This document shows, in pieces, positions 52,715 through 60,802 of a stretch of DNA of 64,000 bases; position 1 is the stretch's first letter, and each line of letters begins with the position of its first letter. The stretch is from assembly GCF_000376785.1 (NCBI RefSeq), contig NZ_AQXX01000140.1, forward strand, positions 82,273 through 146,272. Direction: 5' to 3'. This DNA is from Hahella ganghwensis DSM 17046. Lineage in GTDB: Bacteria > Pseudomonadota > Gammaproteobacteria > Pseudomonadales > Oleiphilaceae. A program made the translations under genes and the position numbers. The notes beneath the pieces are model-generated. The model ran no database searches, was not told the DNA's origin, and saw only the letters and a program-made list of their open reading frames with translations.

Positions 52715-54302
52715 TAACACTTGTGCCATTGTGGAAGGTGAAGTTATTTGTTGGGGACTAGGAACAAGTGTACAAGTACCGACGACAGTAACATCACCAT
52801 CCTCCATAAAAGCTTCCAGTCGCTCATTCTGTGCATTGCAGAATAAAGAAGTTATCTGCTGGGGAGACGAAACATTGATGACGGAGTTGTCCTCTAATCC
52901 GATCACTGATGCCGTTATGATCGATATGGCTCGTTGGCCCAGTACACTCTGCGCGGTCACCAATTCAGGTACCATCGAGTGCAGGGGTAGCAATAGTTAT
53001 GGGCTATCCTCTCCATCACTGGGAATAACCAACATCACTCAGTTGGATATGCTCGATTATCATGCCTGCGCCCACAATGGCACTGACGTAGAATGCTGGG
53101 GGAACAATAATTCTTTCCAAAGTGATATCCCCGACAATCTCGGTGTCCCCACAGAGCTTGCTGTCGGAGGTCAACATACTTGTCTCCTGCAAACCGATTA
53201 TCAGGTTCGCTGTTGGGGAAATAATGACTGGGGGCAAACAGATGTTCCCGAAAACCTAGGGAAAGTCGTCAGCATTGATGCAGGTTATTTCCACACATGT
53301 GCCACTAACGACATTGGCCAGGTAACCTGCTGGGGAGATAATAGGCAAGGACAATTAGATGTGCCCGACGATCTGGCACCCGCCGCCATTATACGCAGCG
53401 GTTCCTTCAATAACTGTGCGACGACAATCAAAGGCTACAATATATGCTGGGGTGATAATCGATATGGTCAGTCGTCAATCTGGTATGACCTCAAAGACTT
53501 TGCTGTGGGAGATGACCATGTCTGCGGTATCAACGACGAAGAGGTCTTTTGCTTTTGGAATGGAAACAACTCACCAGAAGTGTTAGATATCCCTTCTGAT
53601 ATTGTTTCCCCCAAAACCATCGGGGCAGGACGCTATCACACGTGTGTATGGGCAGAGAGTGGCTTCCACTGTTGGGGTCGAGACTCAAAAAACCTGGACT
53701 ACCCTGCAGGCCTTACGAATGTATCGGCCATCGATGGCGCCATTTATCAAACCTGCGCCATTAATGAGGGCAAAGTGACATGTTGGGGAACCAATTACGA
53801 CAGCCTTGTATTGGGTGTGCCTAAAAACCTCACCAATCCAACCCATATTGCTACCGGTGTTGGCCACAGCTGCATGATCGATGATGATGACGTCAAATGC
53901 TGGGGTAACAACCGACGAGGGCAATCAAGTTCCAGGAGCAACCTGAATAACCCTTCCGCGATTGCAGTGGGGGGAACTTACGCCAATACTTCAGAAACTG
54001 GCCACAGCTGTGTCGCTGATGATAATGGTGTGAAATGCTGGGGATCCAGTACCAATGGTGTGCTGAATGCTCCACAGGGATTGAGCAATGTCATTGATTT
54101 ACACGCTGGAACCAGCGTTTCATGCGCCCTGCAATCAAATGGCCATATCACCTGTTGGGGAGACATATTCGGGCCTAGAATGAATAAGAGTCTGAATATC
54201 GGTTCCGTGACCGCGATGAAAGGGTTTGGCAACAATGCCTGTGTCAAAAACGCCCGTTTACTGAAGTGCAGTGATTACAGAGGAGCGTTACTGCTGGACT
54301 AG
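52692..54302 (+). CDS. RCC1-like repeat protein, C-terminal part of the frameshifted surface-protein gene
   Basis: The frame contains about a dozen repeats of roughly 35-40 residues, each with the hallmark CWG motif (EVICWGLG, EVICWGDE, VECWGNN, VRCWGNND, VTCWGDNRQ, HCWGRD, VTCWGTN, VKCWGNN, VKCWGSS, ITCWGD) preceded by HxC or xxCA. These are RCC1-like beta-propeller repeats of the cysteine-rich bacterial type, often on secreted surface proteins. There is no own signal peptide, and the first residues before SDNTCAIVEGEV are out-of-frame sequence. It is therefore the C-terminal module of the gene beginning at 50585, separated by a +1 frameshift. A bidirectional terminator lies downstream. Confidence 0.85.
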   Translation: MIFHLESDNTCAIVEGEVICWGLGTSVQVPTTVTSPSSIKASSRSFCALQNKEVICWGDETLMTELSSNPITDAVMIDMARWPSTLCAVTNSGTIECRGSNSYGLSSPSLGITNITQLDMLDYHACAHNGTDVECWGNNNSFQSDIPDNLGVPTELAVGGQHTCLLQTDYQVRCWGNNDWGQTDVPENLGKVVSIDAGYFHTCATNDIGQVTCWGDNRQGQLDVPDDLAPAAIIRSGSFNNCATTIKGYNICWGDNRYGQSSIWYDLKDFAVGDDHVCGINDEEVFCFWNGNNSPEVLDIPSDIVSPKTIGAGRYHTCVWAESGFHCWGRDSKNLDYPAGLTNVSAIDGAIYQTCAINEGKVTCWGTNYDSLVLGVPKNLTNPTHIATGVGHSCMIDDDDVKCWGNNRRGQSSSRSNLNNPSAIAVGGTYANTSETGHSCVADDNGVKCWGSSTNGVLNAPQGLSNVIDLHAGTSVSCALQSNGHITCWGDIFGPRMNKSLNIGSVTAMKGFGNNACVKNARLLKCSDYRGALLLD

Positions 54303-54338
54303 CCAATCACTATCTGAAAACACCATGGTATAAACAAA

Positions 54339-54364
54339 AAAGGAGCGGGATATCCCGCTCCTTT
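54339..54364. terminator. Bidirectional terminator between convergent genes
   Basis: Twelve-bp perfect arms (AAAGGAGCGGGA at 54339-54350 and TCCCGCTCCTTT at 54353-54364) with a 2-base centre. The T-run is longer on the minus-strand side, so it is strongest for the gene at 54424-55218. Confidence 0.88.
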
Positions 54365-54423
54365 GCCATTTGAAATGGTGTCTTACATAGCTTTCGGGAG
54401 TTTCTGCCCTAACAGGTATTGCT

Positions 54424-55218
54424 CTACCAAGAGCAACGATATTCCGACAACATTTTCAGCGCCCGAAGTTGATAAGCGTTGCTGGCTTTGATCTCATAGG
54501 TGGCGTCTATTTCACCGAAATGAAACTGAACTCGGCTAGTGTTGGCTGAATCCAGATCGATATCTGCACTATCCAGCAGGCGGAACAGGGCCCAGTCGCC
54601 GGGGAACTCATACTTTTCAGACGAGCCATCCAGCGTTTCTACCACCAAACTTGCCCCGGGTTGCGGAGCGGGCCACGGAAGTTCTCGCCAAAACCTTGGT
54701 CCCAAAGAAGCAGATCCCTCAGTCCCTCCAACATTCAACAGAAGTCGTCGGATGGAGGGCGCCATTGTTGACGGCTTAATGCTAATGGGAAAGTCGGCTC
54801 CCTGTTGCTCTAAAAAGAACGCCAAGTGAATGAAACGCCCAGCATTTACCTGTTCCACAAACGCCTCTGAAAAGACTCTGGTCTTTTCCTGTGGACCAGT
54901 TTGGTCATCCCAGTATGACTGCAGGTTTTCCAGATAGAACTTGTGCCAAACACTCTCTGGTCCAAAATAGTCTTCGAATTCCTTCAGGGAAACGTCTTCA
55001 CTGGCTTCAGGGTTGAATGGATAACGCTCCTCAAGAGAGGCGCACTCGGGATAAACGCCTTCTTGCCATTCTTTTTCAACTTGGAAAGTTGCCACTGGCA
55101 AGACATTTGAATCTGGCTCTTTGCTTGGTTTAACAGCACTGCACCCAACGCCGAAGAGGGCCAAACATAAAATCTCTATCCGAACTATCTCGAAATATTC
55201 CAACGACCGTATTTGCAT
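54424..55218 (-). CDS. Hypothetical lipoprotein-like protein
   Basis: This 264-residue protein begins with a hydrophobic segment ending FGVGCSAVKPSKEP, an imperfect lipobox (Cys26 preceded by Gly-Val-Gly, an unusual -3 residue). The mature domain has no recognised family: LKEFEDYFGPESVWHKFYLE, then AGRFIHLAFFLEQQGADFP and a beta-rich C-terminus. The frame ends in the terminator. It may be a periplasmic or outer-membrane lipoprotein of unknown role. Confidence 0.6.
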   Translation of the reverse strand: MQIRSLEYFEIVRIEILCLALFGVGCSAVKPSKEPDSNVLPVATFQVEKEWQEGVYPECASLEERYPFNPEASEDVSLKEFEDYFGPESVWHKFYLENLQSYWDDQTGPQEKTRVFSEAFVEQVNAGRFIHLAFFLEQQGADFPISIKPSTMAPSIRRLLLNVGGTEGSASLGPRFWRELPWPAPQPGASLVVETLDGSSEKYEFPGDWALFRLLDSADIDLDSANTSRVQFHFGEIDATYEIKASNAYQLRALKMLSEYRCSW

Positions 55219-55314
55219 TACAGACTTATACCCGGCGACAGCAAGTAACCCTATCTAGTGGAGAGATAACACCTAGGGTTTACCCCAGGTTATTCAGAGA
55301 ACGGAAAAACCCTC

Positions 55315-55908
55315 TCACCTCACCACCTCAAACGTCCCTTTGTATTCATAGACTTTACCCCACCAGGGGTGCGAAATATTCGTACTCATCTCGAAGGTAT
55401 GGTCATCAATTGCCCGTTCTTCAGCGTAGCTTTCTCCCATGATCCAACCAAGAGGGAGTGGGATAAACCGTCCAAACAAATGTAGCACATACCCTCGATG
55501 GGAAAGTTCCACTTTTTCGCCATTCCAGGAATACCCCATTCGCCAGCCCAGTCCAAAGCGCATGATCTCAATCACCTCATCATCCTTGACATGAACCATC
55601 CGCGAGTGAAATACATAAGGTCCGCCTTTAAAGTCAAAGCGACGAACGAAATGGAAAGCGTTGGTGTGCGGATCGCTCCTGAATTCCACCGTCACCGGAA
55701 CATTATTCTCGCTATAGGCGGGAATCTGCCCCATCAACTTCATCACCGGAGCAATCCATTTCAAAGGCGCTTTGCACATCACATTCAACGTCCCCTTCAC
55801 CACAGAAACATCATCTGTGTACGGACGATTGGCATAATGTTTCTGCATCACAACGGGCAAAGTGTTCCAGCTCTGACCAAAAATCGGCTGGAAAATGGGT
55901 TCACTCAT
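55315..55908 (-). CDS. DUF4166 domain-containing protein
   Basis: This 197-residue protein matches the DUF4166 pattern: LPVVMQKHYANRPYTDD, VEFRSDPHTNAFHFVRRFDF, YVFHSRMVHVKDDEVIE, LHLFGRFIPLPLGWIMGES and a final GKVYEYKGTFEVV. DUF4166 occurs alone or fused to saccharopine-dehydrogenase-like proteins; activity is not established. No signal peptide. It stands alone between the lipoprotein gene and the accessory island. Family call by pattern; confidence moderate. Confidence 0.75.
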   Translation of the reverse strand: MSEPIFQPIFGQSWNTLPVVMQKHYANRPYTDDVSVVKGTLNVMCKAPLKWIAPVMKLMGQIPAYSENNVPVTVEFRSDPHTNAFHFVRRFDFKGGPYVFHSRMVHVKDDEVIEIMRFGLGWRMGYSWNGEKVELSHRGYVLHLFGRFIPLPLGWIMGESYAEERAIDDHTFEMSTNISHPWWGKVYEYKGTFEVVR

Positions 55909-56036
55909 ACAAACTCTATCCCTTAAGTTGAAAGCACCTTGGATTAAGGCGATTTATCAGGTTGGAGATCCTGACAGAAGGTCTGGTCGTTTTAAAGGTT
56001 GAGATAAATCTTTGTATGCTATTTATTGCCCCAGGG

Positions 56037-56064
56037 TGTCTGACCTCTGCGAGTCTGACACCTA
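56037..56064. repeat. 28-bp dyad repeat, copy 1
   Basis: GTGTCTGAC, eight bases, GTCTGACAC: near-palindromic REP-like unit followed by CT. Further copies are at 56569-56596 and 58751-58778. Confidence 0.8.
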
Positions 56065-56284
56065 CCCTCAATCTATTCTTGGCTATTTCTATGCTCACCC
56101 CTGCGCTTACCAACATTCACCACAAGCACAGCCATTGTAATAACGAGCATGATCACAAAGGCATACTGCCCAAGAACACTGAATAGCATCCAGGCCAGTA
56201 CCACCAGCAGAACACAAACCAGTAGGAAAACGATATTTTTTACCATGCTGTTAACTCAGAGCTGGTCAGGATAAGGAGCATAAA

Positions 56285-56542
56285 TCATGGATTCAGCTCA
56301 TCCGAGATCCGTTCCCATTCAGGCCAGCCTGCCTTAATTGCATTCATGAAATCCTGGAGCGTAACCCATCCAACAACGGTTACAGGGTAATCAATCACCC
56401 ATTTTTCACCATCCCATTCCATAAGGTCATAACTGCCAAGGCCATAAGAGTTTTTGTATTTAACAGCGACAAAATACTGACCAATATAAGGCGGTGTTTC
56501 TTCCGGCTTATGCCAATCTACGTTTACATTTTGCGTGCTCAT
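56285..56542 (-). CDS. Hypothetical small protein (DUF551-like)
   Basis: This 85-residue soluble protein has the pattern WHKPEETPPYIGQYFVAVKY, then YDLMEWDGEKWVID and VVGWVTLQDFM, which resembles DUF551 and similar small phage/island proteins (a W-x-P-x-E-x-P start, and a later W-V-T-L module). Activity is unknown. AGGA lies 11 bases before the ATG at 56542. It lies between two copies of the 28-bp repeat. Confidence 0.65.
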   Translation of the reverse strand: MSTQNVNVDWHKPEETPPYIGQYFVAVKYKNSYGLGSYDLMEWDGEKWVIDYPVTVVGWVTLQDFMNAIKAGWPEWERISDELNP

Positions 56543-56568
56543 TACATGCTTTTCCTGACACTTTCCGC

Positions 56569-56596
56569 GTGTCTGATCTCAGCGAGTCTGACACCT
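56569..56596. repeat. 28-bp dyad repeat, copy 2
   Basis: Same element as at 56037, with two differences (GTGTCTGAT left arm and CTCAGCGA centre). Confidence 0.8.
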
Positions 56597-56612
56597 ACAC
56601 AGGTTCTTAGCC

Positions 56613-56912
56613 CTAATTTTCAGAGGCGATGTCTTTGACCTTAAGATTCGGCCAAAAAGAAATGGCCACAAGAAGAATCGCTATAGCCCCCAAGCTGTGC
56701 CACCAGAAACCATCCAAACCAATGCGAAGAAAAGTATAAATCAGATACACACCAACAATGCTAACCCCCAGCTCAATAGCATATATCAGACCTGGTAGCT
56801 GGTAGGACATTCCATGGCAATTGCGACACACATAGGGATCAGATTTTCTACCGCTTCCATGCAGTGAATTTAATTTGCCGCAATGCGGGCATTTAATAAT
56901 CAACGGTAGCAC
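56613..56912 (-). CDS. Zinc-ribbon membrane protein
   Basis: This 99-residue protein opens with a two-CxxC zinc ribbon (CPHCG at 8-12 and CRNCH at 29-33), followed by two membrane spans (about 42-62 and 72-90). It is a common small domain plan in bacterial islands, of unknown function. The start is a GTG at 56912 with AAGGA at good spacing; the frame overlaps the end of the upstream gene by 20 bp, which suggests coupling. Confidence 0.7.
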   Translation of the reverse strand: MLPLIIKCPHCGKLNSLHGSGRKSDPYVCRNCHGMSYQLPGLIYAIELGVSIVGVYLIYTFLRIGLDGFWWHSLGAIAILLVAISFWPNLKVKDIASEN

Positions 56913-57726
56913 TTGGAAATTCCTTTATAGAAATTGGCGGCTTCTCAAGCGTACGACTTAATTCGTATAGGGCAAGCATAAAATCATCAACCATTTTTCT
57001 ATCAGCAACCGTAACCTTTTTTGATATATCACTGTTATCTATACAGTGATTAGACTGGAAATTACCTGTAACAGCCAATTCCATCAAATCTTCAATGTTT
57101 CGATGTCCCTTTGCAATTCCCAATATTATCTGTCCATACATCGTGTATAGAAAACTTGCCGATGCAGTACCCATCGTGTAGCCAATTTTCTTGAAAATTT
57201 TTGCCTTGGAGTCATTCAGATACTTTGAGTATCTCCCAAATAATACCCGATTAGTGACCAATGCACCTCCAGACACACGCCCAATAAACCCAGCCAAGTT
57301 GTTCCGAAGCTTTCTAGCAAAAAGTTCATGTAGTCGATGGTTTCCCCTCGACTTATTGTGGATGTAGCTGTACATGACAGCAGTCATAACTTGCTGGCGC
57401 CACCACGCATTCTCTTGCTGAGCTTTCCCAAACACTCCCGCACAGGCCAATAACTGATAATTAGCAGCCCAAAAGCTTTCAGGATGACTTAAAAAACCTT
57501 GGACAAAGCGTCATGCGGCACCGTCGCATTCAATATTTGTGGTCTTTAATGATTGCCCCCTACTCGCAACAATAATCCCATCGTGGCCATCATGACTTTT
57601 ATACCTCTCAACGAACCTTTCGATAGAGCCCTCGTTCACTATCAAACTCCCCTTTAAACATCGACAATCCAATATCAGCGACTGCAATAATATCCCTACA
57701 TATGCAGGAATCAGCGAGACATACAA
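56893..57726 (-). pseudogene. Hypothetical protein interrupted by an in-frame TGA
   Basis: A frame from TTG 57726 gives 71 residues (LIVNEGSIERFVERYKSHD, SLKTTNIECDGAA) and stops at TGA 57513-57511. The same frame continues without start codon as RFVQGFLSHPESFWAANYQL and on to 185 residues with helical, membrane-like segments (TASASFLYTMYGQIILGIA). The downstream part alone lacks a convincing start. A single 277-residue gene with a premature TGA is the simplest reading; the TGA is followed by C, a leaky context, so read-through is also possible. The family is unknown. Confidence 0.5.
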
Positions 57727-57803
57727 AGCAATTGCTCACTCATGCAGGTTTAACTGCAATCACTTAATCCGAAAAATAAGAGTCCAATTTACCCCATATT
57801 TTC

Positions 57804-57818
57804 GATACTTTTTGTATC
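57804..57818. promoter_or_regulatory. GATAC-N5-GTATC dyad, copy upstream of the truncated methyltransferase
   Basis: A dyad preserved in both copies of the duplicated upstream region (see 58835-58849). Likely operator or promoter-linked site. Confidence 0.5.
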
Positions 57819-57860
57819 ATTTGCAGGGCCGCAAAGAGTTTCCCTGATTAGCAATGTGAA

Positions 57861-57989
57861 ATGACCAACTACTACAACCAGAACGCCACCCAAGTCTTCA
57901 GCCGATACCAGCGTCTCAGCTTTGAAGAGAACCATAGTGCCAAGCTAAATAACCTCTCTGCGTCACTGGAAAACACTCCAGGGAATTAA
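57861..57989 (+). pseudogene. Truncated copy of the methyltransferase gene
   Basis: The first 20 codons match the gene at 58891 (MTNYYNQNATQVFSRYQRLS versus MTNYYNQNADQVFSRYQSLS), after which the frame decays and ends at TAA 57987-57989, 42 residues in total. The upstream 80 bp, including the GATAC dyad, is also shared. It is a duplication remnant without the SAM-binding motif. Confidence 0.8.
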
Positions 57990-58141
57990 TTCGTAAACAG
58001 GCGGATGCAGAATTCTTTGCACATATATCGAAAATAATAACCGGCTAGCCCTTTAACCCTATTGGACGATGCTAACTCATCTGATACCGTCATCAGCCAA
58101 TATCCGGTTTAGACCTCTCCGAATAGAGGCAAAGTTAGACG

Positions 58142-58438
58142 ATGATTGAATTCAGATATGACAAAGAACGGGAAATTCTCGTGCACTATGCGTCCCTCCT
58201 TAAGAATGACACCGTTACTAAGCTTGTTGAGTCCGGACAAGTTGATAACGGGGACGATGTTGTCACTGTCGCTCGTTTTTATTGGGAGATGGTCGATCTA
58301 ACCAACAAAGAAGATATCGATAAGAGCGGGAAGTTCGACAACATGGAGACGTGGCTCGAACGAATTTATACTTCACTTCATATCTACTTTAACAACATTG
58401 GCTATGGTGACGCGTGGGATGATGAGATTCCCGAATAA
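58142..58438 (+). CDS. Small acidic protein, paralogue of the gene at 46042
   Basis: This 98-residue acidic protein has the core VVTVARFYWEMVDLTNKED and the C-terminal NIGYGDAWDDEIPE, matching AINLARFYWRMVDQA and NGFAEQWEAEEGD in the 46042-46347 protein, at the same positions. No known family. Here the partner gene found at 46344 is absent, so the two copies do not share the same neighbours. AGAGG lies about 11 bases before the ATG. Confidence 0.72.
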   Translation: MIEFRYDKEREILVHYASLLKNDTVTKLVESGQVDNGDDVVTVARFYWEMVDLTNKEDIDKSGKFDNMETWLERIYTSLHIYFNNIGYGDAWDDEIPE

Positions 58439-58484
58439 GAGCTAAACCTTATCTATCGTATGGTTTTGATGTAATCGTCTGAAA

Positions 58485-58715
58485 ATGTTAACGACAGCAG
58501 AAATATTAAATCTAATTCGCCTCACGGAACTAGAAATTAGAAGGCTTCAGGATGAAATTGAAGGCGATGACCAAGTGAAAAGAGACGAGGCCGGAGAGGT
58601 GATCGTGCAGTTCGACACCATGGCCAAGAAACTTAAAGAAATGTATATCCAATCGAAGCCCGATTACGAGATATTTCCTTTGTATGAGGATTATATTGAG
58701 CTGATTGGCAAGTAA
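58485..58715 (+). CDS. Hypothetical small coiled-coil protein
   Basis: This 76-residue protein is highly charged and helical (LIRLTELEIRRLQDEIEGDD, VQFDTMAKKLKEMYIQS). It has no recognised family. A decayed relative of its middle and C-terminal part lies at 61784-61846. No clear ribosome site is seen. It lies between the acidic gene and a 28-bp repeat. Confidence 0.6.
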   Translation: MLTTAEILNLIRLTELEIRRLQDEIEGDDQVKRDEAGEVIVQFDTMAKKLKEMYIQSKPDYEIFPLYEDYIELIGK

Positions 58716-58750
58716 AGCAACAGAGTTCTCCCGCAACCTCCCGTCGATTG

Positions 58751-58778
58751 GTGTCTGACCTCTGCGAGTCTGACACCT
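58751..58778. repeat. 28-bp dyad repeat, copy 3
   Basis: Identical in its 28 bases to copy 1 at 56037-56064. Confidence 0.85.
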
Positions 58779-58834
58779 TTACCCTCCCCCTTAGTCACAA
58801 AGTAATTAATCCTCCAATTTACCCCAAAATTGCG

Positions 58835-58849
58835 ATACTGTTTGTATCA
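58835..58849. promoter_or_regulatory. GATAC-N5-GTATC dyad upstream of the methyltransferase
   Basis: GATAC (58835-58839) and GTATC (58845-58849) within a segment conserved with 57804-57818, about 42 bp before the start codon. Confidence 0.55.
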
Positions 58850-58890
58850 TTTGCAAAAGCAACAAAATCAATCCGAATTAGTCAGACTAA

Positions 58891-59451
58891 ATGACCAACT
58901 ACTACAACCAAAACGCCGATCAAGTCTTCAGCCGGTATCAGAGCCTCAGCTTTGAAGCGGTTCATGGTGCTTGGTTGGATTCCCTTCCCGCATCACCGGG
59001 GAACGCACTGGATATTGGCGCCGGTTCTGGGCGAGATGCGGCTTGGTTGGCAGATAAAGGCTGGCAGGTGACCGCTGTGGAGCCGGCAGATCATCTTCGG
59101 AAGCTTGCAAAAGAGTTTCACCATCAGGGCAGCATCCATTGGGTCAAAGATTCTCTCCCTAGTCTTACAGAAATTGGTAACCGGCAACGCTTCGATCTGA
59201 TTTTGGTGAGTGCGGTTTGGATGCATCTTCCTCCAAAAGAACAGGCTCACGGTCTTGACCGGCTAAGACAGCTCCTCGCCCCTGAAGGCCTTTTGGTGAT
59301 TACCTGGAGAAATATCGCCGATGAGACCGAGCGGCAATTTTATCCAGTGGATGAGAGCCTCTTGATGGGAGCTAGCGTTTTTGAAGCAGAGGATTTGGAC
59401 GAAAGGCCAGGGGTTGTATGGAAAGTTGCGATCATTGAGGGAAGCCAATGA
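58891..59451 (+). CDS. Class I SAM-dependent methyltransferase
   Basis: This 186-residue protein has SAM-binding motif I ALDIGAGSGRDAAWLADKG, motif II acidic VTAVEPADHL, and LILVSAVWMHLPPKEQ. The length and sequence fit small-molecule methyltransferases of the UbiG/Tehb-like group rather than DNA methylases (there is no NPPY/DPPY). The stop overlaps the start of the DUF3883 gene by four bases (ATGA), so the two are translated together. The substrate is unknown. Confidence 0.85.
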   Translation: MTNYYNQNADQVFSRYQSLSFEAVHGAWLDSLPASPGNALDIGAGSGRDAAWLADKGWQVTAVEPADHLRKLAKEFHHQGSIHWVKDSLPSLTEIGNRQRFDLILVSAVWMHLPPKEQAHGLDRLRQLLAPEGLLVITWRNIADETERQFYPVDESLLMGASVFEAEDLDERPGVVWKVAIIEGSQ

Positions 59452-60758
59452 GTCTCTTGGAATACGAAGCAAAGTTCTCAGAGCTTAATCCGAACCGTCG
59501 GCATGGCAACACCAGCCCGCATAAAATCGCAATGCTTTTGGCGGTTATGGATTTAATCGAATCTGGATCACTGCAAGAGAACCGCATTTACTTTGATCGA
59601 CAGCTAAAAGATGCATTCACAAAACGTTTCAACGAGCTCAAGTCAGAAGCCGACAGGGATAATCCACATCTACCCTATTACCATCTACACACCAGTGGCT
59701 TTTGGCACCATCAGGTAAATCCTGGGCAGCGTGAAAGTTATAAAACTATGTCTGCCTCGGGAGCGAGTGCGATTGATCAGCACATCGCCTACGCTTATCT
59801 CGATGAGGAGTTATTTGAACTCCTACAAAATTTCACGGTTCGCAAGCTTCTCACATCAGCATTGGACAGAAATTTTGCGATCACCGAAACGAGCCGTAAG
59901 AGCATATTGGGATCAAATAACCATTGGAACTGGCTTGAATGTGAAGCGATTGTCCAGGATTACTTTGTCATGTTGGACAAAGAGTTCAAACGGGAACCAT
60001 ACAGCAAAGCCGACCACCGTAGAGCTCTGCTAACCAAGTTAAATAATCGCTCTGAAGGCTCCATTGAGTACAAGCACCAAAATATCAGTGCTGTTCTCGT
60101 GGAATTAAATCTTCCCTATATCTCGGGATACAAGCCTGCCTCCAACTACCAAAAAGATCTAAAGCAAGCAGTTCTTGCCCACCTTGCCAAGACAGAAACC
60201 AGTTCAAAACCAATAACTCAATATGCCGACAGTTCCCCAATCTCGACATTTGAAGAAATAAATTGGAAATCTGTCCTGGATACAGAAGCCCCTGCAAGGG
60301 TAAACAGTACCAATGATCAATTTGGTCGACCTTATCTCGCAACCAAACCTAATTACGCCCAAAGGGAAGCTCGTAACAGGCAGCTTGGGAAAATTGGAGA
60401 GGCCTTTGTAATAGAGTATGAAAAATTCCGCCTCACGGAAGCCGGGCGTCCCGATCTAGCTATGAAGGTTGAATGGACTAGTAAAGCGGAAGGGGATGGC
60501 CTTGGTTATGATATCCGGAGCTTTGACCCTTATCTGGATGAACCGCTATTTCTTGAAGTGAAGGCAACTAACTCAGGCAAATACCAACCTTTCTATATTA
60601 CGGATCGCGAATTGGATTTCTCCAGGGAGCACGCCGCTCAATATAAACTGTACAGAGTGTATGAGATGAAATCTCATCCTCGGTTGTTTATATTACGGGG
60701 AGCGGTGGATGATCATGTTCATTTGCGGCCTAGGAGTTTTGAGGCTAGATTTAGCTGA
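59448..60758 (+). CDS. DUF3883 nuclease-like protein with an SBD-like N-terminus
   Basis: This 436-residue protein ends with a DUF3883 domain (about 300-420): ARNRQLGKIGEAFVIEYEKF, GLGYDIRSFDP and LFLEVKATNSG, the last giving the D...ExK catalytic triad of the PD-(D/E)XK superfamily. The N-terminal half (NPNRRHGNTSPHKIAMLLAV, then PYYHLHTSGFWHH) resembles the sulfur-binding domain of ScoMcrA-type restriction enzymes that read phosphorothioate DNA. Such proteins act in DNA restriction. GAGGGAAG precedes the ATG. The SBD resemblance is my reading of the pattern and should be tested. Translationally coupled to the methyltransferase. Confidence 0.8.
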   Translation: MSLLEYEAKFSELNPNRRHGNTSPHKIAMLLAVMDLIESGSLQENRIYFDRQLKDAFTKRFNELKSEADRDNPHLPYYHLHTSGFWHHQVNPGQRESYKTMSASGASAIDQHIAYAYLDEELFELLQNFTVRKLLTSALDRNFAITETSRKSILGSNNHWNWLECEAIVQDYFVMLDKEFKREPYSKADHRRALLTKLNNRSEGSIEYKHQNISAVLVELNLPYISGYKPASNYQKDLKQAVLAHLAKTETSSKPITQYADSSPISTFEEINWKSVLDTEAPARVNSTNDQFGRPYLATKPNYAQREARNRQLGKIGEAFVIEYEKFRLTEAGRPDLAMKVEWTSKAEGDGLGYDIRSFDPYLDEPLFLEVKATNSGKYQPFYITDRELDFSREHAAQYKLYRVYEMKSHPRLFILRGAVDDHVHLRPRSFEARFS

Positions 60759-60802
60759 TAAAATACTGACGGATACTCTCCAAATCATGGAATTGATTTC
60801 AT

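Noticed and set aside
56037..58778. CRISPR array
   Set aside because: Three dispersed copies with gaps of 0.5 and 2.2 kb and genes between them, no regular spacers.
55900..58790. Integron cassette array
   Set aside because: Small genes and repeats suggested cassettes, but the 28-bp repeats lack attC core sites and the genes are in mixed orientations.
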